This document shows positions 16,606 through 26,344 of a DNA stretch of 64,000 nt, piece by piece. The stretch comes from Sinomonas sp. R1AF57. GTDB lineage: Bacteria; Actinomycetota; Actinomycetes; Actinomycetales; Micrococcaceae. Both the position numbers and the translations under genes were made by a program. Location of the stretch: positions 1,162,364 to 1,226,363 of the forward strand of contig NZ_CP022463.1 in assembly GCF_002224485.1 (NCBI RefSeq), written 5' to 3'. Under the pieces are notes generated by a model. That model had not been told where the DNA came from and made no database searches. It worked only from the letters and a program-made list of their open reading frames with translations. Every line of letters begins with the position of its first letter. The stretch's first letter is position 1.

Positions 16606-17466
16606 ATGAGTGGACGCCACAGTATGCCCGTGGACCGGCGGCCGCGGCTCGCCGCACTGCCGGATCTCGTCGGGCTTGCGGCCCGCCTTGCGCCGCGGCA
16701 GCTCAGCGACGAGATCGCGCTCGCCCGGATCGAGCTGAAGAAGAAGGGCGTCAACGCCGGCATCGGCGCCGCGCTGTTCGTCGTGGCCCTCGTCTTCCTC
16801 GGCCTGCTGGTCATCGCGCTCGTCGTCGCGGCGATCCTCGGGCTTGCCACCATCATGCCCGGATGGCTTGCAGCCCTGCTCGTGGGCGCTGCGTTCCTCG
16901 TCATTCTCGCGATCGCGGCGCTCATCGGCTTCGGCAACGTCAAGAAGGCCATGCCGCTGATGCCCGAGGACGCGATCCGCGGGCTGCGCTACGACGTCGG
17001 GATCGTGACGGAGGGGCGCACCTTCGACCCGCGGCTCCTCGACCCGACGACGATCCAGTACAAGAGGGCCCAGGCCACGAAGGAGGCCGAGAAGGCGCGC
17101 GCCAAGGCCGAGAAGGAAGCCCAGGACCGGGCCCACGGCAAGGTGCACCTCCCGCCGCCCACGGAGACCGAGCTGCGGGACCGCCTCGACAAGCGCCGCG
17201 CGCACCTCCTGGATGTCAGGGAAGACCTCGTCAAGGAGTTCGACGTCAAGCGCCAGGCGGGCCACCTCGCCGAGGACGTCAGGGCCCGCTTCGCCTCAGG
17301 CACTTCTGCCCGCACGACGGCGAGCGGCCTCTCGGCGAAGCTGCAGGCCGGGTCCAAGGGCTCCGATGCCGCGGAGATGATCAGAGAACGCTGGGCACCG
17401 CTCACCGTGTTCGCCGTCTCGACCACCGCCTTCGTCGTGTTCCTGCGCAAGCTGGTGAAGAGCTGA
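16606..17466 (+). CDS. Phage-holin-family membrane protein with coiled-coil tail
   Basis: A 286-residue protein. Residues about 25-125 match the actinobacterial Phage_holin_3_6-type domain: an amphipathic helix (LSDEIALARIELKKKGVNAG) and two TM helices around 50-110. A long charged coiled coil (about 155-220) with KEAEKARAKAEKEAQ follows, and a final TM helix lies at about 265-283. These proteins are chromosomal membrane proteins; there is no phage gene nearby. The ATG at 16606 follows GGAAGGGG; an upstream in-frame start at 16564 lacks support. The function is unknown. Confidence 0.75.
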   Translation: MSGRHSMPVDRRPRLAALPDLVGLAARLAPRQLSDEIALARIELKKKGVNAGIGAALFVVALVFLGLLVIALVVAAILGLATIMPGWLAALLVGAAFLVILAIAALIGFGNVKKAMPLMPEDAIRGLRYDVGIVTEGRTFDPRLLDPTTIQYKRAQATKEAEKARAKAEKEAQDRAHGKVHLPPPTETELRDRLDKRRAHLLDVREDLVKEFDVKRQAGHLAEDVRARFASGTSARTTASGLSAKLQAGSKGSDAAEMIRERWAPLTVFAVSTTAFVVFLRKLVKS

Positions 17467-17494
17467 CCGGCCCAGGTCCTGTGGCGCACTCGGC

Positions 17495-18139
17495 ATGATG
17501 AGGATCTTCGGGGCGGGCGCCAGGCCCGGCCAGGAGCAGATCGACCACGACAGGGTCGTGACCGTCCCCAACGTGCTCACGGTGGTCCGCTTCCTGGGCG
17601 TTCCGCTGTTCATGTGGCTTGTCCTGGCGCAGAAGGAGTACGGCTGGGCAGTCGTCGTGCTCGCCGTCATGGGCAGCACCGACTGGGTCGACGGCTATGT
17701 CGCCCGACGATTCGACCAGACGTCCAAGCTGGGCCGAGTGCTGGACCCCGCTGCCGACCGCCTCGCGCTGATCGCGGTGGCGGTCACGCTGGTGCTCGCC
17801 GGCGTCGTCCTGTGGTGGTACCTGGCCGCTCTGCTCGTCCCGGACCTCGTGCTGGGCATCTCGTCGCTGTTCTACTTCCGCAGCCACCCCGACCTCCCTG
17901 TCTCGCGCGTGGGCAAGGTCCGGACCGCCCTGCTGCTCGCGGGGACACCGCTGCTGGTCCTGTCCAAGCTCGCCATTCCCGGCGCAGCGGCGTATGCCGT
18001 GATCGCGTGGATCCTCCTGGCCCTCGGGCTGGTGGGGCACTGGATCGCGGCCGTGAACTACTTCCGCGCCATCGTCCGGAAGGGGCGCCCCGTCCGCACG
18101 GGACGCCTTGAGGACCGCGACGGCGAGGCGGGCCGCTGA
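17495..18139 (+). CDS. CDP-alcohol phosphatidyltransferase family protein
   Basis: A 214-residue membrane enzyme of phospholipid synthesis. The complete CDP-OH-P motif (D-x2-D-G-x2-A-R-x8-G-x3-D-x3-D) starts at STDWVDGYVARR and ends in GRVLDPAADR, at about residues 67-95. About six TM helices follow the family layout. It could make phosphatidylglycerol phosphate or another phosphodiester lipid; the sequence does not say which. The ATG at 17495 overlaps another ATG at 17498. The stop codon shares bases with the start of the next gene. Confidence 0.85.
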   Translation: MMRIFGAGARPGQEQIDHDRVVTVPNVLTVVRFLGVPLFMWLVLAQKEYGWAVVVLAVMGSTDWVDGYVARRFDQTSKLGRVLDPAADRLALIAVAVTLVLAGVVLWWYLAALLVPDLVLGISSLFYFRSHPDLPVSRVGKVRTALLLAGTPLLVLSKLAIPGAAAYAVIAWILLALGLVGHWIAAVNYFRAIVRKGRPVRTGRLEDRDGEAGR

Positions 18140-19074
18140 TGGTGTGGCTCGCCGTCTTCCTCGCCGTCCTGGGCGCGTTCTTCCTCGCGTTCGGTGCCCA
18201 ACGCCAGGGCAGTGCCGTGAAGGCCGACATGGGCGGCCTCGCACTCAGCTCCCGCAGTGCCCTCAGGCTGGTCCGCAACCCGCGATGGATCTTCGGCCTG
18301 CTGCTCCTGGCGACGGGAATGGTGTGCAACATGATCGCCCTCGTCTCCGCGCCGCTCACCGTCGTCCAGCCGATCGGGGCGATCGCCCTCGTGATCACGA
18401 CGGTTGTGAACTCCAAGGACCAGGGCATCACGCTCAATCGGCCGACCATCGTCGCGATCTCGTCCTGCGTGACCGGGTCCGCGCTCTTCGTGCTCCTCGC
18501 AGTCAACGCCACGGTCGAGAACCACAATGTCGAACCGGACGAGGAACTGGCGATCGTACTCCTCCTCGCCCTCGCCGTCGGCATCTTCGGCAGCCTCGCG
18601 GCCATGTTCCGGCACCGCATGAGCGCGTTCGTCTACATCATCGGCGCGGGAGTCCTCTTCGGATTCGTCGCGGTGCTCACCCGGATCATCGGCCGCGACC
18701 TCCTGGACCCCAACGGGCAGTTCCTGCTGAACGTCCAGTGGTACTCCGTCCTCGCCATCGCCGCCGCGGGCGGCCTCGGGTCGTGGTTCGTCCAGAGCGC
18801 GTACTCGTCTGGGCCCCCCGATCTCGTGATCGCGGGGCTGACGGTGGTGGACCCCATTGTCGGCATCGCGATCGGCATCACGATCCTGGGTGAGCTGCGA
18901 CCCGATGTCCCCGCCGTGCTGGCCGTGGCCATGGCCGCCGCCGCCGTCGTTGCTATCGTGGGGGTCATTGCCCTGTCCCGGCACCACCCGGAGGTCGCGA
19001 AGCGGAGGAAGGACGCCGCGCGCGAGCTCCGCGGGGGCGGCGGGCCGGAGGCGCGATCCCACACCGGCGGCTGA
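18139..19074 (+). CDS. EamA/NIPA-type multispan membrane transporter
   Basis: A 311-residue protein with nine to ten hydrophobic helices and a repeat of two EamA-like halves. Phrases such as APLTVVQPIGAIALVITTVVN and GLTVVDPIVGIAIGITILGE match the DMT/NIPA-like group of actinobacteria. The substrate is unknown. It overlaps the phosphatidyltransferase stop (ATGA-type) and the next gene's start, so the three genes probably form one operon. Confidence 0.75.
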   Translation: MVWLAVFLAVLGAFFLAFGAQRQGSAVKADMGGLALSSRSALRLVRNPRWIFGLLLLATGMVCNMIALVSAPLTVVQPIGAIALVITTVVNSKDQGITLNRPTIVAISSCVTGSALFVLLAVNATVENHNVEPDEELAIVLLLALAVGIFGSLAAMFRHRMSAFVYIIGAGVLFGFVAVLTRIIGRDLLDPNGQFLLNVQWYSVLAIAAAGGLGSWFVQSAYSSGPPDLVIAGLTVVDPIVGIAIGITILGELRPDVPAVLAVAMAAAAVVAIVGVIALSRHHPEVAKRRKDAARELRGGGGPEARSHTGG

Positions 19075-20369
19075 TGTCCAGCGTGCCGCCGGGCACGCGG
19101 ACCGGAACCGCCGGACCGCCCGACCAGGAGACCATCGTGACGATGCCTGACCCCGAGACGGAACCGACCCAGAACCCCCGTAGCAACGGCACCAGGCCCC
19201 TGACGATCCTCATCGGCGCAGACACGTATCCGCCGCACGTCAACGGGGCGGCCCAGTTCGGCTACCGGCTCGCGAAGGGCATGACGGCGCGCGGCCACAC
19301 CGTGCACGTGGTGGCGAGCCGTTCGGAGAAGGGCAGGAGCTTCACCGAGACCCGTCCTGAAGCCGTGGTCCACCGGCTGCGCTCCCATTCGGTGCCGACG
19401 CACGAGTACTTCCGGATCGTCTTCCCCTGGGAGGTCAAGAAGGAGATCTCCCTCCTGTTCGACCACGTGCAGCCCGATGTCGTCCACATCCAGAGCCACT
19501 ACATGATCGGCGAGCACGTCCTCTACGAGGCGGTCAAGCGCGGCATCCGTGTCATTGCGACAAACCACTTCATGCCCGAGAATCTGAACCCGTTCCTTCC
19601 GTTCCCCCAGTGGTTCCTGAACATCGTGGGGCGGATCTCCTGGAAGGACATGGGCAAGGTCATGGGGCAGGCGGATGTCGTCACGACACCGACTCCGCTG
19701 GCGGCGAAGGCCATGCACGACCATGCGTTCCTGCGCGAGGTGATGCCCCTCTCCAACGGGATCGACGTCTCCGCCTACGAGCCCAGACCGGGCGAGACGG
19801 TCGAGAAGAACCCCTACCCCACGGTCCTCTTCGCGGGCCGGCTCGCCGAGGAGAAGCACGTCGACGTGCTGATCCAGGCCATCGCGAAGACCCCCGCCGA
19901 ACTGGATGTCCACCTCGAGATCGTCGGCGGGGGAGAGGTGCGCCCGGCCCTTGAGCAGCTGGTGGACCGACTCGGCGTCCGCTCCCGCGTCAGGTTCCTG
20001 GGCCTCGCGCCCGACGACGAGCTGCGGCTCGCCTACCTCAGGGCCGACGTCTTCTGCATGCCCGGGACAGCCGAGCTCCAGTCGCTCGTGACGCTGGAAG
20101 CGATGAGCGCGTCGACGCCGGTGGTCCTCGCGGACGCCATGGCGCTCCCGCACCTGGTCGAGGACGGCGTGAACGGCTACCTCTTCCGCCCGAACGACAG
20201 CGACGATCTGGCGGAGAAGCTCACCGCCGTGCTTGCCCAGCCTGCCGAGGACCTCCGCCGGATGGGAGCGGAGAGCCACCGGATGGTGCAGAAGCACGGC
20301 ATCAAGGCCACCATGGACACGTTCGAGGCGCTCTACCGCGGGGCCGACACCGCGAAGGACCTCGGCTGA
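19074..20369 (+). CDS. Glycosyltransferase family 4 protein
   Basis: A 431-residue GT-B glycosyltransferase. The N-terminal domain opens ILIGADTYPPHVNGAAQFGYRLAKGM (about 45-70); the C-terminal nucleotide-sugar domain shows VLFAGRLAEEKHVDVL, VGGGEVRPALEQL and the E-x7-E pattern in PGTAELQSLVTLEAMS. The likely reaction is transfer of mannose or glucose to a lipid or polysaccharide. The ATG at 19074 overlaps the previous stop; the ATG at 19143 is also possible because the first 40 residues look disordered. Neighbouring lipid genes hint at glycolipid work. Confidence 0.85.
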   Translation: MSSVPPGTRTGTAGPPDQETIVTMPDPETEPTQNPRSNGTRPLTILIGADTYPPHVNGAAQFGYRLAKGMTARGHTVHVVASRSEKGRSFTETRPEAVVHRLRSHSVPTHEYFRIVFPWEVKKEISLLFDHVQPDVVHIQSHYMIGEHVLYEAVKRGIRVIATNHFMPENLNPFLPFPQWFLNIVGRISWKDMGKVMGQADVVTTPTPLAAKAMHDHAFLREVMPLSNGIDVSAYEPRPGETVEKNPYPTVLFAGRLAEEKHVDVLIQAIAKTPAELDVHLEIVGGGEVRPALEQLVDRLGVRSRVRFLGLAPDDELRLAYLRADVFCMPGTAELQSLVTLEAMSASTPVVLADAMALPHLVEDGVNGYLFRPNDSDDLAEKLTAVLAQPAEDLRRMGAESHRMVQKHGIKATMDTFEALYRGADTAKDLG

Positions 20370-20423
20370 GCCGAGTGCCGATTCCACTCGCGCTACTCCG
20401 CAGAGGGGTGGCCGCCGGGGCAC

Positions 20424-20429
20424 TAGGAT
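20424..20429 (+). promoter_or_regulatory. Possible -10 box for the tRNA with CAT anticodon
   Basis: TAGGAT, 25 bases upstream of the mature tRNA start. It matches TANNNT; no -35 hexamer stands out. Confidence 0.35.
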
Positions 20430-20454
20430 GGAGAAGTCCCGGACGCCGGGACGG

Positions 20455-20528
<74 letters not shown>

Positions 20529-20534
20529 CCTCGA

Positions 20535-20566
20535 GGGGCTCGGAACCACAGCGTTCCGAGCCCCTT
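20535..20566 (+). terminator. Rho-independent terminator after the tRNA
   Basis: GGGGCTCGGAAC pairs with GTTCCGAGCCCC (12 bp, 6-base loop) followed by TTCT, 6 bases after the tRNA 3' end. Confidence 0.8.
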
Positions 20567-20580
20567 CTGCGTCTTACGGC

Positions 20581-20609
20581 TTGTCAGCGCGGGGGATCGG
20601 GGATAAGTT
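20581..20609 (+). promoter_or_regulatory. Promoter of the acyl-CoA dehydrogenase gene
   Basis: TTGTCA at 20581-20586, a 17-base spacer and TAAGTT at 20604-20609 form a good -35/-10 pair. The predicted start of transcription (about 20616) falls inside the palindrome at 20606-20623, so a bound protein would block the promoter. Confidence 0.55.
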
Positions 20610-20623
20610 ACTGGTCAGTAACT
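20606..20623. promoter_or_regulatory. 18-bp perfect inverted repeat, TetR-type operator candidate
   Basis: AGTTACT-GGTC-AGTAACT has perfect 7-bp arms. The inner form GTTA-N8-TAAC is shared with two sites in the leucine-locus control region (39535-39550 and 39561-39576). It overlaps the -10 box of the downstream gene. Confidence 0.65.
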
Positions 20624-20650
20624 ATTCGTGGTAGCCCCCTGGAGGATCTC

Positions 20651-21835
20651 GTGGCGCACACCGGCCCTGCTTCCCTGCCCTATGCGGACGGCGACTTCTA
20701 CTCGTTCGAGGCCCTCCTGTCGCAGAAGGAGCGCGACCGGCTGCACGAGGTGCGGGAGTGGCTCGGGCGAGAGGTCCGTCCCATTGCCGTCGACTGCTGG
20801 AACCGAGCCGAGTTTCCCCACCACATCGTCCCGAAGATCGCCGAGCTCGACGTCGTGAGCCCGATCCGCCGCCAGGGCCACTCCCAGCTCCTCGCAGGCC
20901 TCGCGCATGCGGAGTTCACGCGCGCAGATGCCTCCATCGCCACGTTCATGGGCGTCCACGACGGCCTCTTCACCGGCACGCTCGAGCTCCTCGCCTCTGC
21001 CGAGCAGCAGGCGGAGTGGCTGCCCGACGCCTACTCGCTCGAGAAGATCGGCGCGTTCGGGCTCACCGAGCCCCTCGGTGGCTCGGACGTCGCCCGCGGC
21101 ATCCGCACCACCGCACGGCGCGAGGGCGACGTCTGGGTTCTCAACGGGGCCAAGCGGTGGATCGGAAACGCAACCTTCGCCGACTGGGTCGTGGTGTTCG
21201 CCCGCGACGAGGCGGACCACGAGGTCAAGGGCTTCCTGGTCGACACGACCCTGCCGGGATTCCGCGCCACCCGGATCGAGAACAAGATCTCCCTCCGGAC
21301 CGTCCAGAACGCCGATATCGCACTCGAGGGCGTCCGCGTCCCCGCCGACTTCCGGCTCGCACATGCCAACAGCTTCCGGGACGTCAACAAGGTCCTCAAG
21401 GTCACGCGGCTCGCTGTGGCCTGGCAGGCTGTCGGCCTCCAGATGGCGGCCTTCGACGTGGCCCGCCGCTACACGCTCGGCCGCGAGCAGTTCGGTCGCC
21501 CCCTCGCCTCCTTCCAGCTGGTGCAGGACCAGCTGGTCACGATCCTCGGCAACACCGTGGCCTCACTCGGCATGATGGTTCGCCTCGCCCAGCTTGAGGA
21601 GGCCGGCCAGGCCCGGGACGAGCAGTCGGCTCTGGCAAAGGCGTTCACGACCTCACGCATGCGTGAGTCGGTGGCCCTTGGGCGCGGGCTCCTCGGCGGG
21701 AACGGCATCGTCACCGACTACGAGATGGCCAAGGTCTTCGCCGACGCCGAGGCGATCTACTCCTACGAGGGCACGCACGAGGTGAACACGCTGGTCGCGG
21801 GACGGGCCATCACCGGTCACTCCGCCATCGTGTGA
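20651..21835 (+). CDS. Acyl-CoA dehydrogenase, glutaryl-CoA dehydrogenase-like
   Basis: A 394-residue FAD flavoenzyme. FGLTEPLGGSDVARGIRTTA and LNGAKRWIGNATFADW form the FAD/substrate region, and the C-terminal YEGTHEVNTLVAGRAITG closely resembles glutaryl-CoA dehydrogenase (the Glu in YEGT is the catalytic base). Length also matches that enzyme. A glutaryl-CoA role (lysine/tryptophan breakdown) is therefore likely but not proven. The GTG at 20651 is supported by GGAGG five bases upstream. It is monocistronic, controlled by its own palindrome. Confidence 0.85.
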   Translation: MAHTGPASLPYADGDFYSFEALLSQKERDRLHEVREWLGREVRPIAVDCWNRAEFPHHIVPKIAELDVVSPIRRQGHSQLLAGLAHAEFTRADASIATFMGVHDGLFTGTLELLASAEQQAEWLPDAYSLEKIGAFGLTEPLGGSDVARGIRTTARREGDVWVLNGAKRWIGNATFADWVVVFARDEADHEVKGFLVDTTLPGFRATRIENKISLRTVQNADIALEGVRVPADFRLAHANSFRDVNKVLKVTRLAVAWQAVGLQMAAFDVARRYTLGREQFGRPLASFQLVQDQLVTILGNTVASLGMMVRLAQLEEAGQARDEQSALAKAFTTSRMRESVALGRGLLGGNGIVTDYEMAKVFADAEAIYSYEGTHEVNTLVAGRAITGHSAIV

Positions 21836-21906
21836 GGCCTCGCGGCGCCTTCCGCCAGCAGGGGCCATCCGGCGATCAGGTCGCGCCTCGGGCGGCACTA
21901 ACGCGC

Positions 21907-22434
21907 TCACGGTGGACCGGCCCACGGCAGGAGGACCGAAGGCCTGCGGTCCTCGATGAACTGAAGCGGGTCGACGTACTCGTCTCCGCGCCTGACGCCC
22001 CAGTGGAGGCAGGCAGCGGGGGCGCAGTGGCCAGCATCTGCCGACCCCAGAGTCCCGAGAGGCGCCTCCTTCTCAACCTCAACCCCGACCGCCAATGGGC
22101 TGTCTACCGGCTCGAAGCTGCTCCTGAGGCCGTCGCCGTGGTCGATGGTCACCACCGGCCGGTCCACCACCCAGCCGACGAACACGACGGTCCCCGGGGC
22201 CGGAGCACCTACGGTGGTGCCAGCGGAAGCCGCCAGGTCCACGCCGCGGTGGCCGCTCAGCCAGGGGCGCTCCGGAGGGTCGAAGGGATGCGCGACGGCG
22301 GGTCGCGGCTCGAGCGGCCACGACCAGGCCGCGTGGGGAACCGGCGCCTCGACCGGGCGCGGCGCCGCGGGGGCGGCGCCGAGGAGTGCTGCGGCGAGCA
22401 GCAGCAGCGGCGTGATGCGGCGGATCGGCTTCAT
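21907..22434 (-). CDS. Secreted M23 family metallopeptidase
   Basis: A 175-residue protein. MKPIRRITPLLLLAAALLGA is a signal peptide with cleavage probable after AAPA. The LytM/M23 domain shows GHRGVDLAA (zinc ligands His and Asp) and ACLHWGVRRG (the zinc-binding His of the HxH element; the first His is replaced by Cys, as seen in other actinobacterial members). The likely role is peptidoglycan hydrolysis or activation of other hydrolases. The ATG at 22434 was chosen for the signal peptide; an in-frame ATG further upstream would add a Gly/Ala-rich leader. It is divergent from rpsB. Confidence 0.85.
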   Translation of the reverse strand: MKPIRRITPLLLLAAALLGAAPAAPRPVEAPVPHAAWSWPLEPRPAVAHPFDPPERPWLSGHRGVDLAASAGTTVGAPAPGTVVFVGWVVDRPVVTIDHGDGLRSSFEPVDSPLAVGVEVEKEAPLGTLGSADAGHCAPAACLHWGVRRGDEYVDPLQFIEDRRPSVLLPWAGPP

Positions 22435-22935
22435 GGCCCCAGCCTTTCCTGCCGCAGGCCTTCCCGCCGGCGCCGCGTAGGCCATGTGGACGACGCGCCG
22501 GTGCCGCGTCCTGTGGAGGGCGAATGACCTCCTCGGCGCATCGTTCCACAAGGGGGGGCGGGCCGGGGAGGATGGCGGAGCGGGCCGGGGAGCGGCGGGC
22601 CGGAGGGCACAACCCCTGTAGTACACTGGGGACCGCGGCTTTTCGCGCCTCCTTTGCTGTGCCACGATCCCCACGGGGTGAGTATCCCGGCGGTGGCGCG
22701 AGGGCCGACTCCGCGCATCCAGCGCGCTTCCCCATGTGTCACGTGCTCTTCGGCCAGAGCATGGGGGTGCGCACTGCACGTCTGACGGTCCGTCTCGGCG
22801 GCTCGGGCGGGCAGGGGGTGCCAGGGGCGCGCGGCCAACCAGGCCGAACGTCGTCAACAACCGTCAACTATGGCAGGGGCAAGGGCCGCCGCGAGGCGCC
22901 CTCGTACAAGAAGACCTGCCGGAAGGAGCGTCGGC
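22435..22935. other. 501-base divergent control region and rpsB leader
   Basis: No convincing gene on either strand. A TANNNT box (TACACT, 22622-22627) could be an rpsB -10, which would give a leader of about 300 bases. The sequence is very GC-rich with G runs at 22550-22610. A second possible start lies near 22865 (AACTAT). I see no recognisable riboswitch. Confidence 0.4.
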
Positions 22936-23802
22936 ATGCCCGTCGTTACCATGCGCCAGCTGCTCGACAGCGGCGTCCACTTCGGTCACCAGACCCGCCG
23001 TTGGAACCCGAAGATGAAGCGCTTCATCTTCACCGAGCGCAACGGCATCTACATCATCGACCTCCAGCAGTCGCTGTCCTACATCGACCGCGCCTACGAG
23101 TTCGTCAAGGCCACGGTTGCCCACGGCGGCACTGTGCTCTTCGTCGGCACCAAGAAGCAGGCCCAGGAGGCCATCGCCGAGCAGGCCACGCGAGTCGGCC
23201 AGCCGTTCGTCAACCAGCGCTGGCTGGGCGGCATGCTCACCAACTTCTCCACGGTCGCCAAGCGCATCCAGCGCCTCAAGGAGCTCGAGGAGATCGACTT
23301 CGAGGACGTGGCCGGTTCGGGCCGCACCAAGAAGGAACTCCTCATCCTCGAGCGCGAGAAGGACAAGCTCGAGAAGACCCTTGGCGGCATCCGCAACCTC
23401 ACCCGCACCCCGTCGGTGCTGTGGATCGTGGACACCAAGAAGGAGCACCTCGCGGTCGACGAGGCCAAGAAGCTGGGCATCCCGGTCGTGGCGATCCTCG
23501 ACACGAACTGCGATCCCGACGAGGTCGACTTCCCGATCCCGGGCAACGACGACGCCATCCGCTCCGTGAACCTGCTCACCCGTGTCGTCGCCGACGCCGT
23601 CGCTGAGGGCCTCATCGCCCGCACGAACCGCGCCGCCGGCAACGAGGGCGCCCAGGCCGAGCCGCTCGCCGAGTGGGAGCGCGAGCTCCTCGAGGGGCAG
23701 AAGGCCGAGGCCGCTGCAGCCGAGGCCCCCGCCGAGGCTGCTGCTCCCGCCGAGGCCGCTGCTGAGGCTCCTGCCGAGGCTGCCGGCGAGTCCGCCGAGT
23801 AA
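22936..23802 (+). CDS. rpsB: 30S ribosomal protein S2
   Basis: A 288-residue protein. [25 protein letters not shown] and the following [33 protein letters not shown] and [16 protein letters not shown] blocks are typical of S2. The last 40 or so residues are an Ala/Glu/Pro-rich tail, common in actinobacterial S2. The ATG at 22936 has AAGGAG 7 bases upstream. It is followed by a strong hairpin and tsf. Confidence 0.96.
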   Translation: MPVVTMRQLLDSGVHFGHQTRRWNPKMKRFIFTERNGIYIIDLQQSLSYIDRAYEFVKATVAHGGTVLFVGTKKQAQEAIAEQATRVGQPFVNQRWLGGMLTNFSTVAKRIQRLKELEEIDFEDVAGSGRTKKELLILEREKDKLEKTLGGIRNLTRTPSVLWIVDTKKEHLAVDEAKKLGIPVVAILDTNCDPDEVDFPIPGNDDAIRSVNLLTRVVADAVAEGLIARTNRAAGNEGAQAEPLAEWERELLEGQKAEAAAAEAPAEAAAPAEAAAEAPAEAAGESAE

Positions 23803-23844
23803 CTCGATCCACGAATTCTCCGTGACTCCCGGGACACGGAGGCC

Positions 23845-23891
23845 GCCGCGAGGATGGCGCCCCCTGCGTCAGGGGGTGCCATCCTCGCGGC
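23845..23891 (+). terminator. 21-bp hairpin between rpsB and tsf
   Basis: An almost perfect stem: G23845-C23858 pairs with G23878-C23891, then a G-T pair and CCCCCT with AGGGGG around a 5-base loop (23866-23870). No T run follows (CGGAAGAG). It lies 42 bases after rpsB and 39 bases before tsf, so it may act as a partial terminator or RNA-processing/stability element. Confidence 0.7.
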
Positions 23892-23930
23892 CGGAAGAGA
23901 ACTGCAGAACAACTGACGTAAGGGGTTCAC

Positions 23931-24767
<837 letters not shown>

Positions 24768-24778
24768 CACTCCCGTAG

Positions 24779-24808
24779 AGGGGCGGCCACTTCGGTGGCC
24801 GCCCCTTT
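24779..24808 (+). terminator. Rho-independent terminator after tsf
   Basis: AGGGGCGGCCAC pairs with GTGGCCGCCCCT around a TTCG tetraloop, followed by TTGC. It separates rpsB-tsf from pyrH. Confidence 0.88.
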
Positions 24809-24897
24809 GCTGTGCCGACCATCGCGTGTCACGCCCAGCCCGTGCCGCTACTCTAGACCAAGGCCTTTCGCCCACGTTCGCCCGAGGGGACTCACTC

Positions 24898-25686
24898 ATG
24901 GATACCGTTCAGACCACCGACGCCGACCTCGCCCCCTCCGCCTTCCCCGAGCCGGATGCCCGGGACAGCGATCCCCGCCCGCAGCGGCGCCGACGCGTGC
25001 TGCTCAAGCTCTCCGGGGAGGTGTTCGGCGGCGGCAAGCTCGGCGTCGACCCGGCCACCGTCCGGGGGATCGCAGACCAGATCGCCGCGGCGGTCGACGA
25101 CGTCGAGATCGCCATCGTGGTCGGGGGCGGCAACTTCTTCCGCGGCGCCGAGCTCTCCCTGTCCGGGATGGACCGCTCGCGCGCGGACTACATGGGCATG
25201 CTCGGCACGGTGATGAACTGCCTCGCCCTCCAGGACTTCCTCGAGCAGGCGGGCGTCGAGACCCGCGTCCAGAGCGCCATCACGATGGGCCAGGTCGCGG
25301 AGGCCTACATCCCCCGCCGGGCCATCCGCCACATGGAGAAGGGGCGGGTCGTGATCTTCGGCGCCGGGGCCGGCCTGCCGTACTTCTCCACTGACACGGT
25401 CGCGGCCCAGCGCGCGCTCGAGGTGCACGCCGACGTCGTGCTCATGGCCAAGAGCGGGGTCGACGGCGTCTACACCGCCGATCCGAAGAAGGACCCCACT
25501 GCCGAGAAGCTCGACCGGCTCACCTACGACGACGCCCTGCGCCGCGACATCCGTGTCATGGACCAGACCGCCATGACCATGTGCAAGGACAACAAGCTGG
25601 ACATGGTCGTCTTCGGCATGGAGGGCGAGGGCAACGTCACGAAGGCCATCCGCGGCGACAGCCTCGGCACGCTCGTGACCGTCTAA
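24898..25686 (+). CDS. pyrH: UMP kinase
   Basis: A 262-residue amino-acid-kinase-fold enzyme that phosphorylates UMP for pyrimidine nucleotide synthesis. [15 protein letters not shown] binds ATP phosphates, [13 protein letters not shown] and [11 protein letters not shown] form the UMP site, and [18 protein letters not shown] the nucleotide lid. The first 35 or so residues (Asp/Pro-rich) extend beyond the usual 240-residue enzyme and are probably disordered; ATG 24898 is the first good start. Confidence 0.95.
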   Translation: MDTVQTTDADLAPSAFPEPDARDSDPRPQRRRRVLLKLSGEVFGGGKLGVDPATVRGIADQIAAAVDDVEIAIVVGGGNFFRGAELSLSGMDRSRADYMGMLGTVMNCLALQDFLEQAGVETRVQSAITMGQVAEAYIPRRAIRHMEKGRVVIFGAGAGLPYFSTDTVAAQRALEVHADVVLMAKSGVDGVYTADPKKDPTAEKLDRLTYDDALRRDIRVMDQTAMTMCKDNKLDMVVFGMEGEGNVTKAIRGDSLGTLVTV

Positions 25687-25786
25687 GCAGGACCCCTTCC
25701 TCGCGGCTAGGATGTTCCTAGCCCAGCGACCGGGCACCGTACCGGCCGCACCCTGAGCTGCAACGATTCCCTTCTAGGAGACAGAC

Positions 25787-26344
25787 GTGATCGAAGAGAC
25801 CCTGCTCGAAGCCACCGACAAGATGGAGAAGGCCGTCGAGGTGGCCAAGGAGGACTTCGCGTCGATCCGCACCGGCCGTGCCAACCCCGCCCTCTACGCG
25901 AAGGTGATGGTGGACTACTACGGCACTCCCACGCCGCTCCAGCAGCTCGCCTCCTTCCAGGTCTCCGATGCCCGCACGATCCTCATCACGCCCTACGACA
26001 AGAGCGCCCTGCGCGAGGTCGAGAAGGCGCTGAGCGACTCGGAGGTCGGCGCCAACCCGTCCAACGACGGCAACGTGATCCGCGTGGTGCTTCCGGAGCT
26101 CACCCAGGAGCGCCGCAAGGAGTACGTCAAGATCGTCAAGGGCAAGGGCGAGGACGCGAAGGTCTCCATCCGCAGCATCCGCCGCAAGGCCAAGGAGTCG
26201 CTCGACAAGCTCGTCAAGGACGGCGAGGTCGGCGAGGACGACGGCGTGCGCGGTGAGAAGGAGCTCGACGTCCTGACCAAGAAGCACGTCGACGCGGTCG
26301 ACGAGCTCGTCAAGCGCAAGGAATCGGAACTCCTCGAGGTCTGA
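25787..26344 (+). CDS. frr: Ribosome recycling factor
   Basis: A 185-residue two-domain factor that splits post-termination ribosomes with [25 protein letters not shown] and [23 protein letters not shown] are signature blocks. The start is GTG, preceded by TAGGAGACAGAC (AGGAG). A TAGGAT -10-like box lies at about 25707. The stop codon overlaps the cdsA start by one base. Confidence 0.96.
   Translation: MIEETLLEATDKMEKAVEVAKEDFASIRTGRANPALYAKVMVDYYGTPTPLQQLASFQVSDARTILITPYDKSALREVEKALSDSEVGANPSNDGNVIRVVLPELTQERRKEYVKIVKGKGEDAKVSIRSIRRKAKESLDKLVKDGEVGEDDGVRGEKELDVLTKKHVDAVDELVKRKESELLEV

Noticed and set aside
16606..17466. Remnant of a prophage (holin-family protein)
   Set aside because: This membrane family is widespread on actinobacterial chromosomes; no other phage gene or altered base composition is seen around it.
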